A stretch of 64,000 bases of DNA from Allium sativum. Its lineage: Eukaryota; Streptophyta; Magnoliopsida; Asparagales; Amaryllidaceae. Positions 50,782-63,318 of the stretch are shown here, piece after piece. Each line of letters begins with the position of its first letter. Position 1 is the first letter of the stretch. The stretch spans positions 207,713,231 through 207,777,230 of the forward strand of contig CM060912.1 in assembly GCA_030737875.1 (NCBI GenBank), given 5' to 3'. Position numbers and translations under genes: made by a program. The notes below the pieces were generated by a model. It was not told the DNA's origin, did no database searches, and saw only the letters and a program-made list of their open reading frames with translations.

Positions 50782-50834
50782 CATATCCAAACACATTAAC
50801 ACACAAAATTGAGTTCATCGTATTTACTGCAGGC

Positions 50835-51461
50835 ATGCTGGCTTTTGACAGTGAGTCCGAGGAAGAAGACATCCTTGAAGAGGAAGCCAAAGAAATACAA
50901 GAAATTGTCGACATATACTATGAAGTTTATGGTTCATTATCCACAAAGTGATGCAGATCGGTTCCTAGTAGAAAGTTTATAAATCGTAACCAAGCTGCAT
51001 ACCATGAATCTCTTATGCAAGATTACTTTAATGTCAACTGCACTTACGGAGACGATATGTTTCGAAGAAGATACAGGATGTGGACGGATCTATTTCTATG
51101 AATCTTGGAAGGTATTATATGTAACAACAAATACTTTAAGTACAAACCAAATGCATAAAAAATAGGGAATCACTGGTGAATAGAAAATGATGGCCTCTAT
51201 GAGAATGCTAGCTTGTTGCACTCTTACAGATGCATTGGACGATGCATACCGAATTTCGGAGGGCACGACACTTGAAAAAATAGAAAAATTCTATCAGACA
51301 GTGGTGGATGTCTACGGGGGCAGAGTACTTACGGTCTCCGAACAAAGCCTATATAGTGCGCATAAGAGAAATGCACGAAAGCAGGGGTAGCTGGGAATGT
51401 TGGAAAGTCTAGACTATATGCATTGGGAATGCAAGAATTGCCCTAAGGCATTACAAGATTC
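50835..51461 (+). pseudogene. PIF/Harbinger transposase, N-terminal part, decayed
   Basis: An acidic start (MLAFDSESEEED) is followed by text typical of plant PIF/Harbinger transposases: FINRNQAAYHESLMQDYF, GDDMFRRRYRMWTDLFL, then in another frame (51187-51390) MRMLACCTLTDALDDAYRIS, TTLEKIEKF, and finally MLESLDYMHWE-KNCP, whose Asp is where the first DDE catalytic Asp lies. At least four in-frame stops and one frameshift break it. Two stops are TGA where relatives have Arg or the flanking motif fits CGA, as CpG decay would give. The relic is cut at 51461 by element F, so the rest of the catalytic domain should lie beyond F, outside the window. No product can be made. Confidence 0.75.
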
Positions 51462-54400
51462 TGTAATGACCCAAAAATCTGTGCCATCAGAGTTGACTAA
51501 AACAACACATGTCTAATCCAAATTGCACAGAAATACAAGTCATTAGGGTTAAAGAAATGGAAATAGGTAGAAGATAGAACAATTAAAACATCAGAATCTC
51601 ACAGTGGAACTGCACAAAATATAATATATTGAATAAACTTTGAAATACAAATCTGTATTGTATATACATACCATATCAGAGTATAACACATATATACATC
51701 ACAACTGAAATAACTCAAAATAACAAACGTTGAAGCCTCCTGCTTCAAGCTCCTTCAAGTGTATCTGTAAAAGCCTAAAATACTTGAATACCTGTACAAA
51801 TTTGAGCATGCAAGAGTTTAGAGTAAAACAAAATGAACTCATGGTCAATCATGGGACTGCTGCGAGTAAACTGCACCCATTTTGTTTAACATTGAAAAAC
51901 CTTTCGAAAGAAAAGGTAATCATAAGATCGATACACACATAAATACAAATGGTTTTTACCTTACAATAACCAAAACATTTTTTATATCAAAATCCGGTAA
52001 TATTATAATAATGACTAATAAAATAAATAACCATCTAGCAGAACGCTTGCATCTCACGCTCCACATACATAGTATAAAATCAAAAACCACAGGGCGCATA
52101 TCGGAGTTTGGATTACAACTATGACAAGGCATGGGACAACCTCTCGATCAGTTTACTCTAAAGGGAAATACTAGGGTTCAACAAGAACATCTTGCAACCC
52201 GGCCACAAACGACATATCACTCATTTAGCTTTAGTGGACCGAATGTATTATCACCCACGGTTTTCAGCCCTCCAACCCTAACCCGTAAGATAAAGAATCG
52301 AAAGAAGAAAAATGAAATTTTCTCAAGATCGGTGATAATACATCCTGCTTGGGTGCGGCCCAACTAGCCATGTTGTCTTCCTAATTTTTGTTATTTCCCA
52401 GTTGATGAGGCTTGAGGCTACGTTTCCCGTTTTGGAATCTCTGGCCACCATTCACAATGAATGCCACATCGTCAAACCCGTCAAATCACTAGTTGATATT
52501 CCTAAAAAATATTACGGGTATAAAAAGCTAAGAGAAACGAATTTTTCACCACCAAACGTAATACCTTGAAAAGATCGTCTTATGTGATTTGTTAGACGTA
52601 CTCTATCGGACATTCGTTCATACAAGTTGTCCTGGGACTGGATAAACAAAAGGCACTGTCTTGTAAATAGAATATCCCATGCATTTTACTCCATCTTCAA
52701 TTATTTTCAACATAATCTAATTCGTAATGCCTATGCCTATACGTAGTGATTTTTGGATAATAAATCCAACAGGTCTCTCAGTATTGACAATGATGTCAGA
52801 AACTTCGATACTCGGTTATTTAACTATCGAAGAAAATAAACGTCTATCCAAGTTTCCAACTGGAAATATTATTGACTAAGCATCAAATAATCACTTGCCT
52901 TTTATAATATTTCATTAATTAAATAACTTCCCATATTCCTTTTGATATTCTATATATTTTGATATATTGATTTCTAGTTATCAAAATTTCTTAAAAATAT
53001 TCTAACTCCTTAAATTTCCGGAAAATTTCGCCAACGCTTCCTTTGTAAGGCTCAATCGGTACAACTACAACTTGCCTCTTTAGGCCCTGTCCATTCAAAA
53101 AGAAAATCAAAACCCAAGCGGCTTGCCCAATAGGCTCATAAAATGTCATATGGAATTTAAACATGTACCTATTTGTTGGACACCCAATATATAATCTTCA
53201 TTCTCTTCGTTCCATGCCTGTCTAAAATATATCCAACCATTCACAATTTATTTCAATCAATTCAACACTTTTGGCTTTAATCGCTTCACATTCGCTAATT
53301 AATTTGATAATTGTCTTCTTTGCGTAATCTACTCTTAATTTGAACATATCACGTTCATATATATTTGTATTCACTTATACACAAATCAAACTCCTTGTTC
53401 GCTTCCAATTTCTAATCCAAGTTTCATATTTTGAATTCCCAATTCCATTTTACAAATTTCACTCACTAAAACTACGTTAAGTTCGATCAACACTCCATTA
53501 GCTAATTTCTTTTACTAATTAGTTAACATCATTCCATAATCCAAAATCTAATCTTTATATCAAAAATCACTTCATTTATTCTACTTGAGTTCATATTTAT
53601 TTTATAACTCAAGTATGGATTTGTATAACGAAAATCCAAATTTTATTAACTTAAAATACTTTGATTTTATTTATTAAGTTGTTATGGTTTAAAAACGATT
53701 ATAGCATTGTTTTTCTGAAAATTTGATTTTAACATAACTCAAAATCTATAAGAAGAAATTTCATAGAATTCCAAGTTAATATTGAGTTATATATACTCAA
53801 TTAAAGTTCAAAACGCCAAACTACGAACTACCACGTTGTGGCGTGTTCGTTTTAATTAAATTTAATTGTAAACATTTAAAACTTCATTTTTAAATAAATT
53901 CCAACTTCATTCTCCGATATTTAAATATAAATTAATCATTTTTCCAAATCTAACTTAAACATTTCAATTTTCCAAAACCGACGATTATTTCCTTCAAAAT
54001 TTCATAACTTGGTTATAAATTATTCACAACTCAATTTTTCTATTAAATTACAACTTCTTTGGACATAAATTATTTTATGAAAATTCAATGTAATCAAATT
54101 CAAATTTTAAATTACTTTTATGGAAATAATCCACTAATTCAACATCCTTTACCATTATAAACTAATATCATCCCTTGCAAATCGTGAAGTCGTTCAAGTT
54201 GCGGTATTTTATTTACCTCTCAGTCCTTGATCGACAACGTTCTTATCTTGAGATAGATAAAAACTTGTAATATAAAAACTCGATTAAAATATCATCATCT
54301 ATTCCATTAAAAATGTGGTTCTGTAAGCCATACTTACTATGGAAAAAAAATCTATTTTTAAAATAATCTGATGAAAATTACTTCAACACATTTATAAACG

Positions 54401-55103
54401 TTATTTATAAATTAACTTCCTTATTAAAAACCACTTCATTTTGATACTCCATTTGAAACTCGATTCCCATTTTGAATTATTTTATTTCACTTCTAAATAT
54501 CAAAGTTTAATTTCATTTTTCGTTTGAAAATATTTTATTACGATAACTTATATTTATAAGCATAGAATATATTTCCATATTTTTTAATACTGGAAATATT
54601 AACTTCTTGAGATGTTTAAATTTTAGTTTTAAGTTTCTACTAAATAAAATTCAAATATCATTCCTGGAAATAATTTATTTTTTTATAAATTTGATATATT
54701 CATTTTCAAATCATAAATCCGAATGGATTTATTTCAATTCAATTTACATTCCGAACATTAGAATTAATTTCATCGATTCCTATTCCTGAAACGATTTCCC
54801 TTTTAAATTTGCATTTGAATTTAAATTTCCAACTTATCCAATGACAATGATTTTACTACATTTGCAAACATTGTTTATAAATTCACTACTTGTTCTTATT
54901 ATTAAAAACAAAATAATATCTCTTATCCCCTTAAAAATTCAAATTCTATTTTAGAGAAATAAAATTTCCTTTTTAAAACCCAAATTAGTTTTCCTTTCTT
55001 TCAAATATATTTTTACAGTATTTTAAATACCAATATTCAGGGCCAGCGATATTCAAACATTCAAATCACACAATCATCAACCACATGTAATCTAACACAT
55101 CAA

Positions 55104-55107
<4 letters not shown>

Positions 55108-55147
<40 letters not shown>
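55108..55147. repeat. (TA)n microsatellite
   Basis: TA run of ~40 bp inside F's LTR. Confidence 0.9.
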
Positions 55148-55149
<2 letters not shown>

Positions 55150-56008
55150 AAACAAACAACAATAAATTTTGAGGAATCCAGTTGGATCCATCCCGGTTTT
55201 CCCTGCATTTATAGATGTTAGACAACATAAATAATACCAATCCTGCTTCAAGGAAGGATCTCGCCGTATAGAAGGTCATCCACTCTATATATCGTGGGGC
55301 AATAGGGTAATCCGCTAATGGTACTATGGGAAATATCCAATACATATGTAATGGCGACAACCACCAAGCCTAAATATAACAAATATATTTCATATATAAT
55401 AGCCATAATTCAAATAATAGCCATAATTCATCAACAATTATTCAATGCATCAAATAAATCAAATAACAGCATATAAAGATTATTTTAAATTAAAATTCAT
55501 TTATAATAAAATTATAAACGAATTCGAGAGAGTGAGTTTACTCACCTTGGTTTTATTTGCCGAATATCCATTGAAGCCTATTCTAGATTTCAAGTGATTC
55601 CTCCATACGCATGTTTTTCAATGTAAAACATTATTAATAAAATTTCAGTTACCTAATTATACTAATTTAATTTAATTTCTTACCCCCGTGTAAATCAATT
55701 CAAGTTAAACGTTAATTTCATAATCAAACGATTTGTCTATAAATTTTATTTACTTCACTAGAGAAATATATTGGTTTATACAATTTAATTTAAACATCTT
55801 GTGAAATTATACAAATTTCAATATAAATTATGTAAGCTTCAATTTATAATTTAACTAAACTTAGACTTAATTATTATTATTAAAATAAATTAACTATTGT
55901 TTTAAGGTTTAAATTCATACCTAAATTCCCATTTTTAATCCTCTCTTCCTCCCTTAAAACAATTGTCGAAGCATGTTGCTCAACTGCCCCTAACTTTTAT
56001 CGACCTTC

Positions 56009-57494
56009 TATTAGAGCCTATACCCTAGAGGCAATTCATTTGATGAGATTGATAATACTGTTGATGTTATTGTTTTATTTGAAATAAAATAATATTCTAT
56101 TATATTATATTAACTACGTAATATAAATATTAGTATAATAGAATTCCTGAGAATTATAATACGGAATTATATAGTTTGAGTAAGACTTGAATTTGAGATT
56201 ATATAATAAGATAAGTATTATAATTCTTAAATGTCCCTAGTCAAGTTTTATTGTTTATATAGGACAACAATAAAGCATTGAGACTAGTATGCTGACTGGC
56301 TGATGATCACATCTCATTGATCATTAATATACGTGATATTAATGTCAAGATATAAATACGTATTGGAGAATATCGTATTGGGCTGACCCACCGTGAGATG
56401 ACTACATGGAATATAATTAACAGTATTATAAGTTATTCTCATAGTGACAGTGATGTAATGGTCCTTAGACCTGAAATCATTATAATTTTATTCGAGGATA
56501 TTTGTGTTTTGATGTCATCCAAAGCTATTCGTAACAGAGCAACGATAACAGTGATTATTGGATACATCTCGAGTCGAATGAAAATTATGAATGATTTAGA
56601 TGGAATTTAACCCTATGATATATTCGTAGTGATATCCATGGGCCTCTTGATTGAGTGAGACTGTGAAATGCATGGCCATGCTCAAATATTGATTTGTTTT
56701 AAATAGTCTGCTCATCGATCAAGAAAAACGGATTAAATTATAAAGAGGATGATACGATCCATGCCTTGAGTTTAATCCTGGATATAACGGTTAAAAGGAT
56801 AATATTACATTGATACACTGGTCAAGGAAAGGTTGTATCGAATCATTGATATTATTATAAATTGGGTAACAGCGATGTGTTGCTAGATACTGCTCACTGT
56901 TTATAATTTAAATATGATTTAAATTATTGCCAACGTTATAATAACCTACAGGGTCACACTCTCAGAACGTTTTAAGGGAAGAACATTATTTGGATAAGTA
57001 AAATTGTCAAATAGTTGATATTTTATCATACGTTGGAATGGGTATTCCGGTTGGTTCCTATTTTCATAGTTCACATTCAATTTTAAACAGTTGGTTTTCT
57101 TTCCTTTAAAATATATATGTATGTGTGACCGAGGAAATTGGATAGATCATATCTAAAATAAAAACCCCATAAACTATCCCCTTTTCAAAGAAATCCGGAT
57201 AATGGTGGCTAGCACCCTTATTTCCTCTTCTCTTCGATTTAATCAAGGAGAAACACATTCATGGGGACTTGTATGGAGGCTCTACACATGGAGGGCTCGA
57301 TTCGAATTAACAGCTTCCAATCTCGCAGATGTTCATTAATCGCAGATCGATCCGATTATCCATGGAATCAAGATTAATGGTATAAACCCGAAATTACTGT
57401 AAATGTTTGGTTTACTATTATAGCATAGATCCTAGAATTTTAATTGTTAAAATTGTTTAAACTTGGAACCCAATTAGATCGATGATTCCTTTCA
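56009..57494 (+). mobile_element. Copia (Angela-like) solo LTR
   Basis: A 1,486 bp insert flanked by the exact 5-bp duplication CCTTC (56004-56008 and 57495-57499). It starts TATTAGAGCCTATACC followed by CTAGAGGCAAT, close to the start of Angela-type Copia LTRs (which begin TG, then CCCTAGAGGCAAT), and it ends in CA. No internal domain or second LTR is present, so it is a solo LTR left by recombination. The first two bases are TA instead of TG, probably a G to A change. Confidence 0.75.
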
Positions 57495-58033
57495 CCTTCT
57501 GCATTCACAAATACTCAACCAGCTCCCCAATTTCTCCCTTTTGACTGACGCTTACTGCCCTTCTTCTTTTCATCACAACTCACTCACTCCTTCCTACTAT
57601 TCATAAGCCATGAACCTCCATACCAAGCATCTTCATTTGAAAATCGAGCATCTTCGTTTCCGCAACCTTCAAATCACTAGTTCAACTTCATTCGCTCCTA
57701 CCAGTATTGATCTTCCCCTGAAATCACTACACCCTCTGTTCTTTACGCGCACCACATTGATATATCGCCACCCTCGATTTCACCCTGACGGCACCTAGTT
57801 CTCTCCATACCAAAAACCCTAATCTGCGTTTAACCCAGTAGAACCACCCACCCCATCGCGCATTAGAGAGAGGTTACTGGAATGATTTGCGAGTGCCTCA
57901 GACATGTTTTCGAACTCGCGATTTACCCATTTTTTATACTGCGACTCGATTTTGTTTTGAATAAAAGAATGAAAGGAGAGGACTGAAGGTTTTGTTGGAT
58001 TTGGGAATAGGAAACTAACAGAGGAGAGGGAGT

Positions 58034-58044
58034 AATTTATAGAG
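58034..58044 (-). promoter_or_regulatory. TATA box in F's 3' LTR
   Basis: CTCTATAAATT on the minus strand, ~790 bp from the outer (5') end of the LTR in sense orientation. A reasonable core promoter position for this family. Confidence 0.45.
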
Positions 58045-59260
58045 TGAACGGGGAAAACAAAAGTACGTAGCCACTAAATTTTCTGTCTCCTTGATATTGA
58101 AGATGGAAGACAAATTTTTCTGCTCGAGAAGAAACACAACTGCGCGATTCAATAGATTAGGTCGGCCTTGTGTTGACTTAAGTACCAACATATATATATA
58201 TATATAATATAGAAATTAAATTTTAAATTGAAATGACGTGGATTCATTTAAATAAAATATCTTGTGTTTTCGAACTCCGATTTAAGCGTAGCGACCAACA
58301 TCCCTAGGGTTATACCACTGTTCTGAACACAGTGGAACAAATTCCGAACTTAATTCGATCATATGAAAAAGGTATCAAATTAAATCGATGATTTAAGCGT
58401 TTTTTAATCATATTGTTGAACAATAAATCCAAATGCTACGCAATTTGAAATATGATAATAATATACTATTATGGACCCGATGGAAGTGTTTCGTTGAGTT
58501 CTGAGACCGTTTGAAAATTAGCTATTTTTATGTATTAAATTAAATCGATTAAAATATAAATTGATTTCAAACAATTTAATCCATCGATAATAAATAATTA
58601 TTATCGTTCTAATTCAATACAAAATTTATATTAATCGATTGATTCAGTTTTAACTGCGAATTCAATAATTATCGTTTCGTATTACGATAATTCGATATAT
58701 TCGAAATTAAATCGTATATCGATTATTAAATCGATAAATTCAATATAAAAATCCATTTATTAATCAAATTCAACATTTAAAATTAATTTAAATGTTCAAC
58801 ATTAAATGACTAAAAATCCGGGACATTACATTCCTTCCCCCTTAAATGAATTTCGTTTCTGAAATTACTAAGCCAGAAAGATGTTATAACTCTTCCAACT
58901 TCTCTCAACCCACTTGGTTGATATCTTATGCTTCATATCTCCACAACTCATTTCTCAGACAGAACCTTTAAATCTCATGTCTATATTCAATTCCCATCAT
59001 TTATCTTAATTTACTTGTCAACCATTTCTAGACAATCCATCCTCACGTTCTTATCTTCAATCCATATGCTTTCCTGCATATTTCCACATCTATACAAATC
59101 TATTTATCAAATTACTTATTGCTCTATTCATTTAACTTGCATTAAAATTCATCCAAGTTGATTCAAAGCAATTTATTTATTTCAATCCGTTTAACTTGCT
59201 AAATTTAAATTCCAGAACTCAAATTCCTGGGTTTATATTTCAATTCCCTTTGAAATCATG

Positions 59261-59263
<3 letters not shown>

Positions 59264-59301
<38 letters not shown>

Positions 59302-59318
59302 GTGTGTGTGTGTGTGTG
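59264..59318. repeat. Compound (TA)n(GT)n microsatellite
   Basis: TA run, then a short TATATATG variant, then about nine GT units. Confidence 0.9.
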
Positions 59319-59447
59319 TACATATGTTTATTCCCATCTCAAATTCAAAACATTTGAACTTTCCAAACAACTTTTTTTCTAAAATAAATTTCCATTAAAA
59401 ATCTCACTACGATAGCAATCCATCACTTAGAAACTCGAAAATGAACA

Positions 59448-59472
59448 CCGATGATGTTTGAGCCATCATCGG
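59448..59472 (-). ncRNA. Element F internal stem-loop
   Basis: CCGATGATG pairs perfectly with CATCATCGG (9 bp) around a 7-nt loop. The stem survives although the rest of F is strongly diverged. The flanks TCGAAAATGAACA and GAGTTCAAT are also kept in A and D. Confidence 0.55.
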
Positions 59473-60044
59473 AATTATTTTCTAGTGACCGAAATGAGTT
59501 CAATGCTTTACTACTTACAAAATCCATTCAATATGTTTTTTTTTATTCAAAATTATTTCCAAAATATTTCATAATTTTTTTTCCAAACATCAGGGATTTA
59601 AATTCCAAATCCTGGTTTGAATCCAATTTTAATTCATCTCATTCATATATTAAGTTCTTATACCAATTCTATTAAATTATATATAACTATTTAACTATTT
59701 GATAATAGTAATAGACATGTCCATATATAATAATTTCAGAAATTTATTCTTTAACATCAAAATATAATTTTGGGCAAAATTATTTCATTTACCCTAGCTT
59801 TCAAGACATGCTGTGTCGAATTACCCTACTCAAGTGTTTAGAAACACCTATCGATATAGTTGTACATTTTGTATCGACCAGAATTCATAAACCACTCGAC
59901 AAACCAATCAACACAACATAAAACATTTTTTATATTAACTAACAAATACACTTTCTCATATATTCACCTAAACTATTCTAGGGTACTACTGACCCTATCT
60001 CTAATGAGTAACCCCAACAAAGCCTTGGGATTTGCTCAACCTAA

Positions 60045-60056
60045 GTTCTGATACCA
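60045..60056 (-). other. Element F primer-binding site (one mismatch)
   Basis: TGGTATCAGAAC on the minus strand. The penultimate G is A, consistent with age. Confidence 0.85.
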
Positions 60057-60058
60057 AC

Positions 60059-62683
60059 TGTAACAGCCCGAAAATCTGTACCATCTGAGTTGATGTCCAA
60101 CCCAAATTACACAGAAATACGAGTCATTAAGGTTAAAGAAATAGAAATAGATAGAAGATAGAACAAAGAAAACTTCAGAATCTCACAGCGGAAGTGCACA
60201 AAATATAATATATTGAATAAACTTTTAAATATAACTATGCATTGTATATACATACCATATCGGAGTACAACACATATACATCACAGCGGAAATAACTCTA
60301 AATAACTAACATTGAAGCCTCGTTCTTCAAGCTCCTCCAAGTGCATCTGTAAAAGCCTGAAACAATTGATTGTCTATACAAATTTGGGCACGCAAGAGTT
60401 TAGGGTAAAACAAAATAAACTATGGGTCACTCAATGTACTCGGGTGAGTAAACTCCAACCATTTTGTTTAAATTTGGAAAACCTTTTGAAAGAAAGGGTA
60501 ATCGTAAGACCGATTCAAACATAAATACGGATGGTTTTTACCTTACGATAACCAAAGCATTTTTTATATAAAATCCCGGTAATATTATAATAACATATAA
60601 TCAAATAAATAACAATCTAGCAGAATGCTTACATCTCACACTCCACATACATAAATCAAAAAACGTAGGGCGTTTATTGGAGATTGGATTCCAACTACGA
60701 ATATGTATGAGACCACCTCCCGATTAGTGTACTCTAAAGGGGATACACTAGGGTTCAACAAGAACACCTTGCAACCCGGCCACACATGACCGGTCATTCA
60801 TTTAGCTTGAGTGGACCAAATGTATTATCACCTATGGTTGTCGGCCCTCCAACCGTAACCCGTAAGATATAGAATCGAAAGAATAACAAATGAACTTTTC
60901 TCTAGATTAGTGATAATACACCCCGCTAGGGTGCAACCCAACTATCCATGATGCCTGCCCGATTTGGTCATTTCCCGGTTGATGAGGCTTGAGGTTATGT
61001 TTACCTTTTTAGAACATCTGGCCACCATTCACTTCGAATGCCACATCGTCAAAACCGTCAAATCACTAGTTGATCTCCCAAAAATATTACGGGTATTAAA
61101 GCTAAGAGAAACGAATTCCTCCGCCAACAAATGTAATACCTTGAAAAGATCGTCTTATGTGATTATTAGGCGTACTCTGTCGGACATTCGTTCATACAAG
61201 TTGTCCTGGGAGTGGACAAACCGAAGACACTATCTTGTAAATAGAATAGCCCTTGCATTTTACTCCGTCTTCGATTATCATTAGCATAATCTATTTTGCA
61301 ATGCCTATGCCTATACGGAGTGGTTTTCGGATAATAAATCCAACTGGTCTCTTTGTATTGACAACAATGGTCAAAAACTTCAATAGTTGGTTATTTAACT
61401 ATCGAACAAAACAAACATCTATCCAAATTTCCAACTGGAAATATCATTGACTAAGCATCAAACTATCACTGGCCCTTTCTAATACTTCATTAATTAAATA
61501 ATTTCCCAAATTCCTTTCGCTATTCTATAAATTTTGATAAGTTGATTTCTAGTTATCAAAATTTCTTAAAAATATTCGAACTCCTTAAATTTCCAGAAAA
61601 TTTCGCTAGCATCTCCTTTGCACGGTTTAATTAGTACAACTACAACTTTATGCTCGTGGCCCTTTCCATTCAAAAAGAAAATCAAAAAGCCAAGCGGCTT
61701 GCCCAATAGGCTCATAAAATTTCATACGGAATTTAAACATGTACCTTTTTGTCGGGCACTCAATATATAATCGTCATTCTCTTCATTCCATACCTGTCTA
61801 ACATATATCACAATTTATATTAATCAATTCAACACTTTTTTCTTTAATCGCTTCCCATTCGCTAGTTAGATTAGTTAGCTTCTTTGTGTAATCTACTCTT
61901 AATTTGAACATATCACGTTCAAATATATTTGTATTCACTTATACTACATTAAGTTCGATCAAAACTCCATTAACTAATTTCCTTTAATAATTAGTTAACA
62001 TCATTCCATAATCCAAAATCTGATCTTTATGTAAAAAATCACTTCGTTTAGTCCGCTTGAGTTCATATTTATTTTATAACTCAAGTCTGGATTTTTATAA
62101 TGAAAATCCAAATTTTATTAACTCAAAATCCTTTTATTTTATTTATTAAATCATTATGGTTTAAAAATGATTATTGCGCTATTTTTCTAAAAATTTGATT
62201 TTAATATAACTCAAAATCTATAAGACGAAATTTAGTTTTTCTCTTCCATTAGAAAATAATTATTCAATAGGTCTGAATGGTTCTTGTTTCATAGAATTCC
62301 GATTTATATTGAGTTCTATATACTTAATTGAAGTTCGAAACGCCAAATTACGAACTACCGCACTGCGGCGAGTTCGTTTTAATTAAAGTTAATTATAAAC
62401 ATTTAAAACTTCATTTAGAAATAAATTCCAACTCCATTCTCTAATGTTTAAATATAAATTAATCAGTTTTCCAAATCTAACTTAAACATCTCGATTTTTC
62501 AAAATCGTTGATTATTTCCTTCAAAATTTCATAACTCGGTTATAAATTATTCACAACCCAATTTTTATATTAAATTCCAACTTCCTTAGACGTAAATTAT
62601 TTCATAAAATTTCGATACAATCAAATTCAAAATTTAAATTACTTTTATGGAAATAATCCATTAATTCAACATCCTTTACCATA
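60059..62683 (-). repeat. Element F, 5' LTR (truncated)
   Basis: Matches the first part of F's left LTR (51462 to about 54163) up to ATCCTTTACCAT, then breaks off. The remaining ~3.2 kb is displaced beyond the window or deleted. The CTTCAATAG/CTATCGAAC hairpin copy here (near 61378-61408) has lost part of its pairing. Confidence 0.85.
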
Positions 62684-63318
62684 GCTGCAACCCTCATAAA
62701 ATTCATAAGTATTAATAATAAATAATTAATGAAAAATAAGAAATTAAATAATATGGCTGGAAATGAGATTTTGCAGCTTTAGGATTTTGGCTACGAAATT
62801 CTTTTATTTGGATTCTTGGTGGAATTCTGAATCGTTTTCATATATAATATGTTGAAAACGGTCAATGTATGAAGAAGTCATAAATGAACGATTATGGATC
62901 GTAAATGCAGAATATATATTTAATTAAATGGATAATATATATATACACATATATGTGTGTCCAAGATATATTCAAAATAAAGAGGGAGAATTCAAATTTT
63001 GAATTGGAGATAAGATCAGGGGTGGAACGTATTAATTAAAATAAACAACTCAGCAACGCAGCCTTATTGGGTGTTTTATCCTCGAAGGGGTCGATTGCCC
63101 CCCTTTATGGGTTGTCGACCGTCGGTCGACCACTAGGGTCGGCTGCTCGGCGGTTAGACAACCCAATAAAGCTAACTGGTTAGGTTTTTCTAAGAGGATA
63201 TATATAAATTAAAGGCTTGGATTAATTATAAGTAATCCAGTGCTCTATTCTCACACGGGAAACTATATATAGCCCCTCACTATGAAAACCCTAATCATTC
63301 TCTATCCCTGCCTCTATG
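62684..63318. other. Unassigned stretch with promoter-like end and nested inverted repeats
   Basis: Not homologous to the LTR family. It starts at the break in F's LTR (possible LTR-like TG at 62686). A nested inverted repeat lies at 63064-63169. It ends with a TATA-like CTATATATAGCCCCTCAC (near 63264) and GAAAACCCTAATC just before the CACTA insertion. It may be the U3/R part of another LTR element interrupted by the CACTA. No ORF of note. Confidence 0.35.

Larger units (their letters stand above)
51462..58830 (-). repeat. Element F, 3' LTR, interrupted by a Copia solo LTR
   Basis: From TGTAATGACCC to GGGACATTACA: 7,369 bp including a 1,491 bp insertion (solo LTR plus one target copy), so ~5.9 kb originally. 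It matches the right LTR at 60059 only at visibly lower identity than the other pairs, so F is old. It carries the family hairpin as CTTCGATA/TATCGAAG (52803-52832), the ~170 bp block (about 53010-53190) and the donor-like dyad (55532-55545). A good TATA box (CTCTATAAATT, minus strand) lies at 58034-58044. GATTC at 51457-51461 is the expected left target copy. Confidence 0.85.
58831..60058 (-). mobile_element. Element F internal domain, non-coding (1,228 bp)
   Basis: Polypurine tract TTTAAGGGGGAAGGAA (minus strand, 58831-58846), stem-loop at 59448-59472, and a leader with CCCTATCTCTAATGAG. The PBS at 60045-60056 has one mismatch (TGGTATCAGAAC). Unlike A, D and E, the ~170 bp block is not seen here; it sits in F's LTR instead. 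A TA/TG microsatellite occupies 59264-59318. No gag or pol. Confidence 0.85.
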
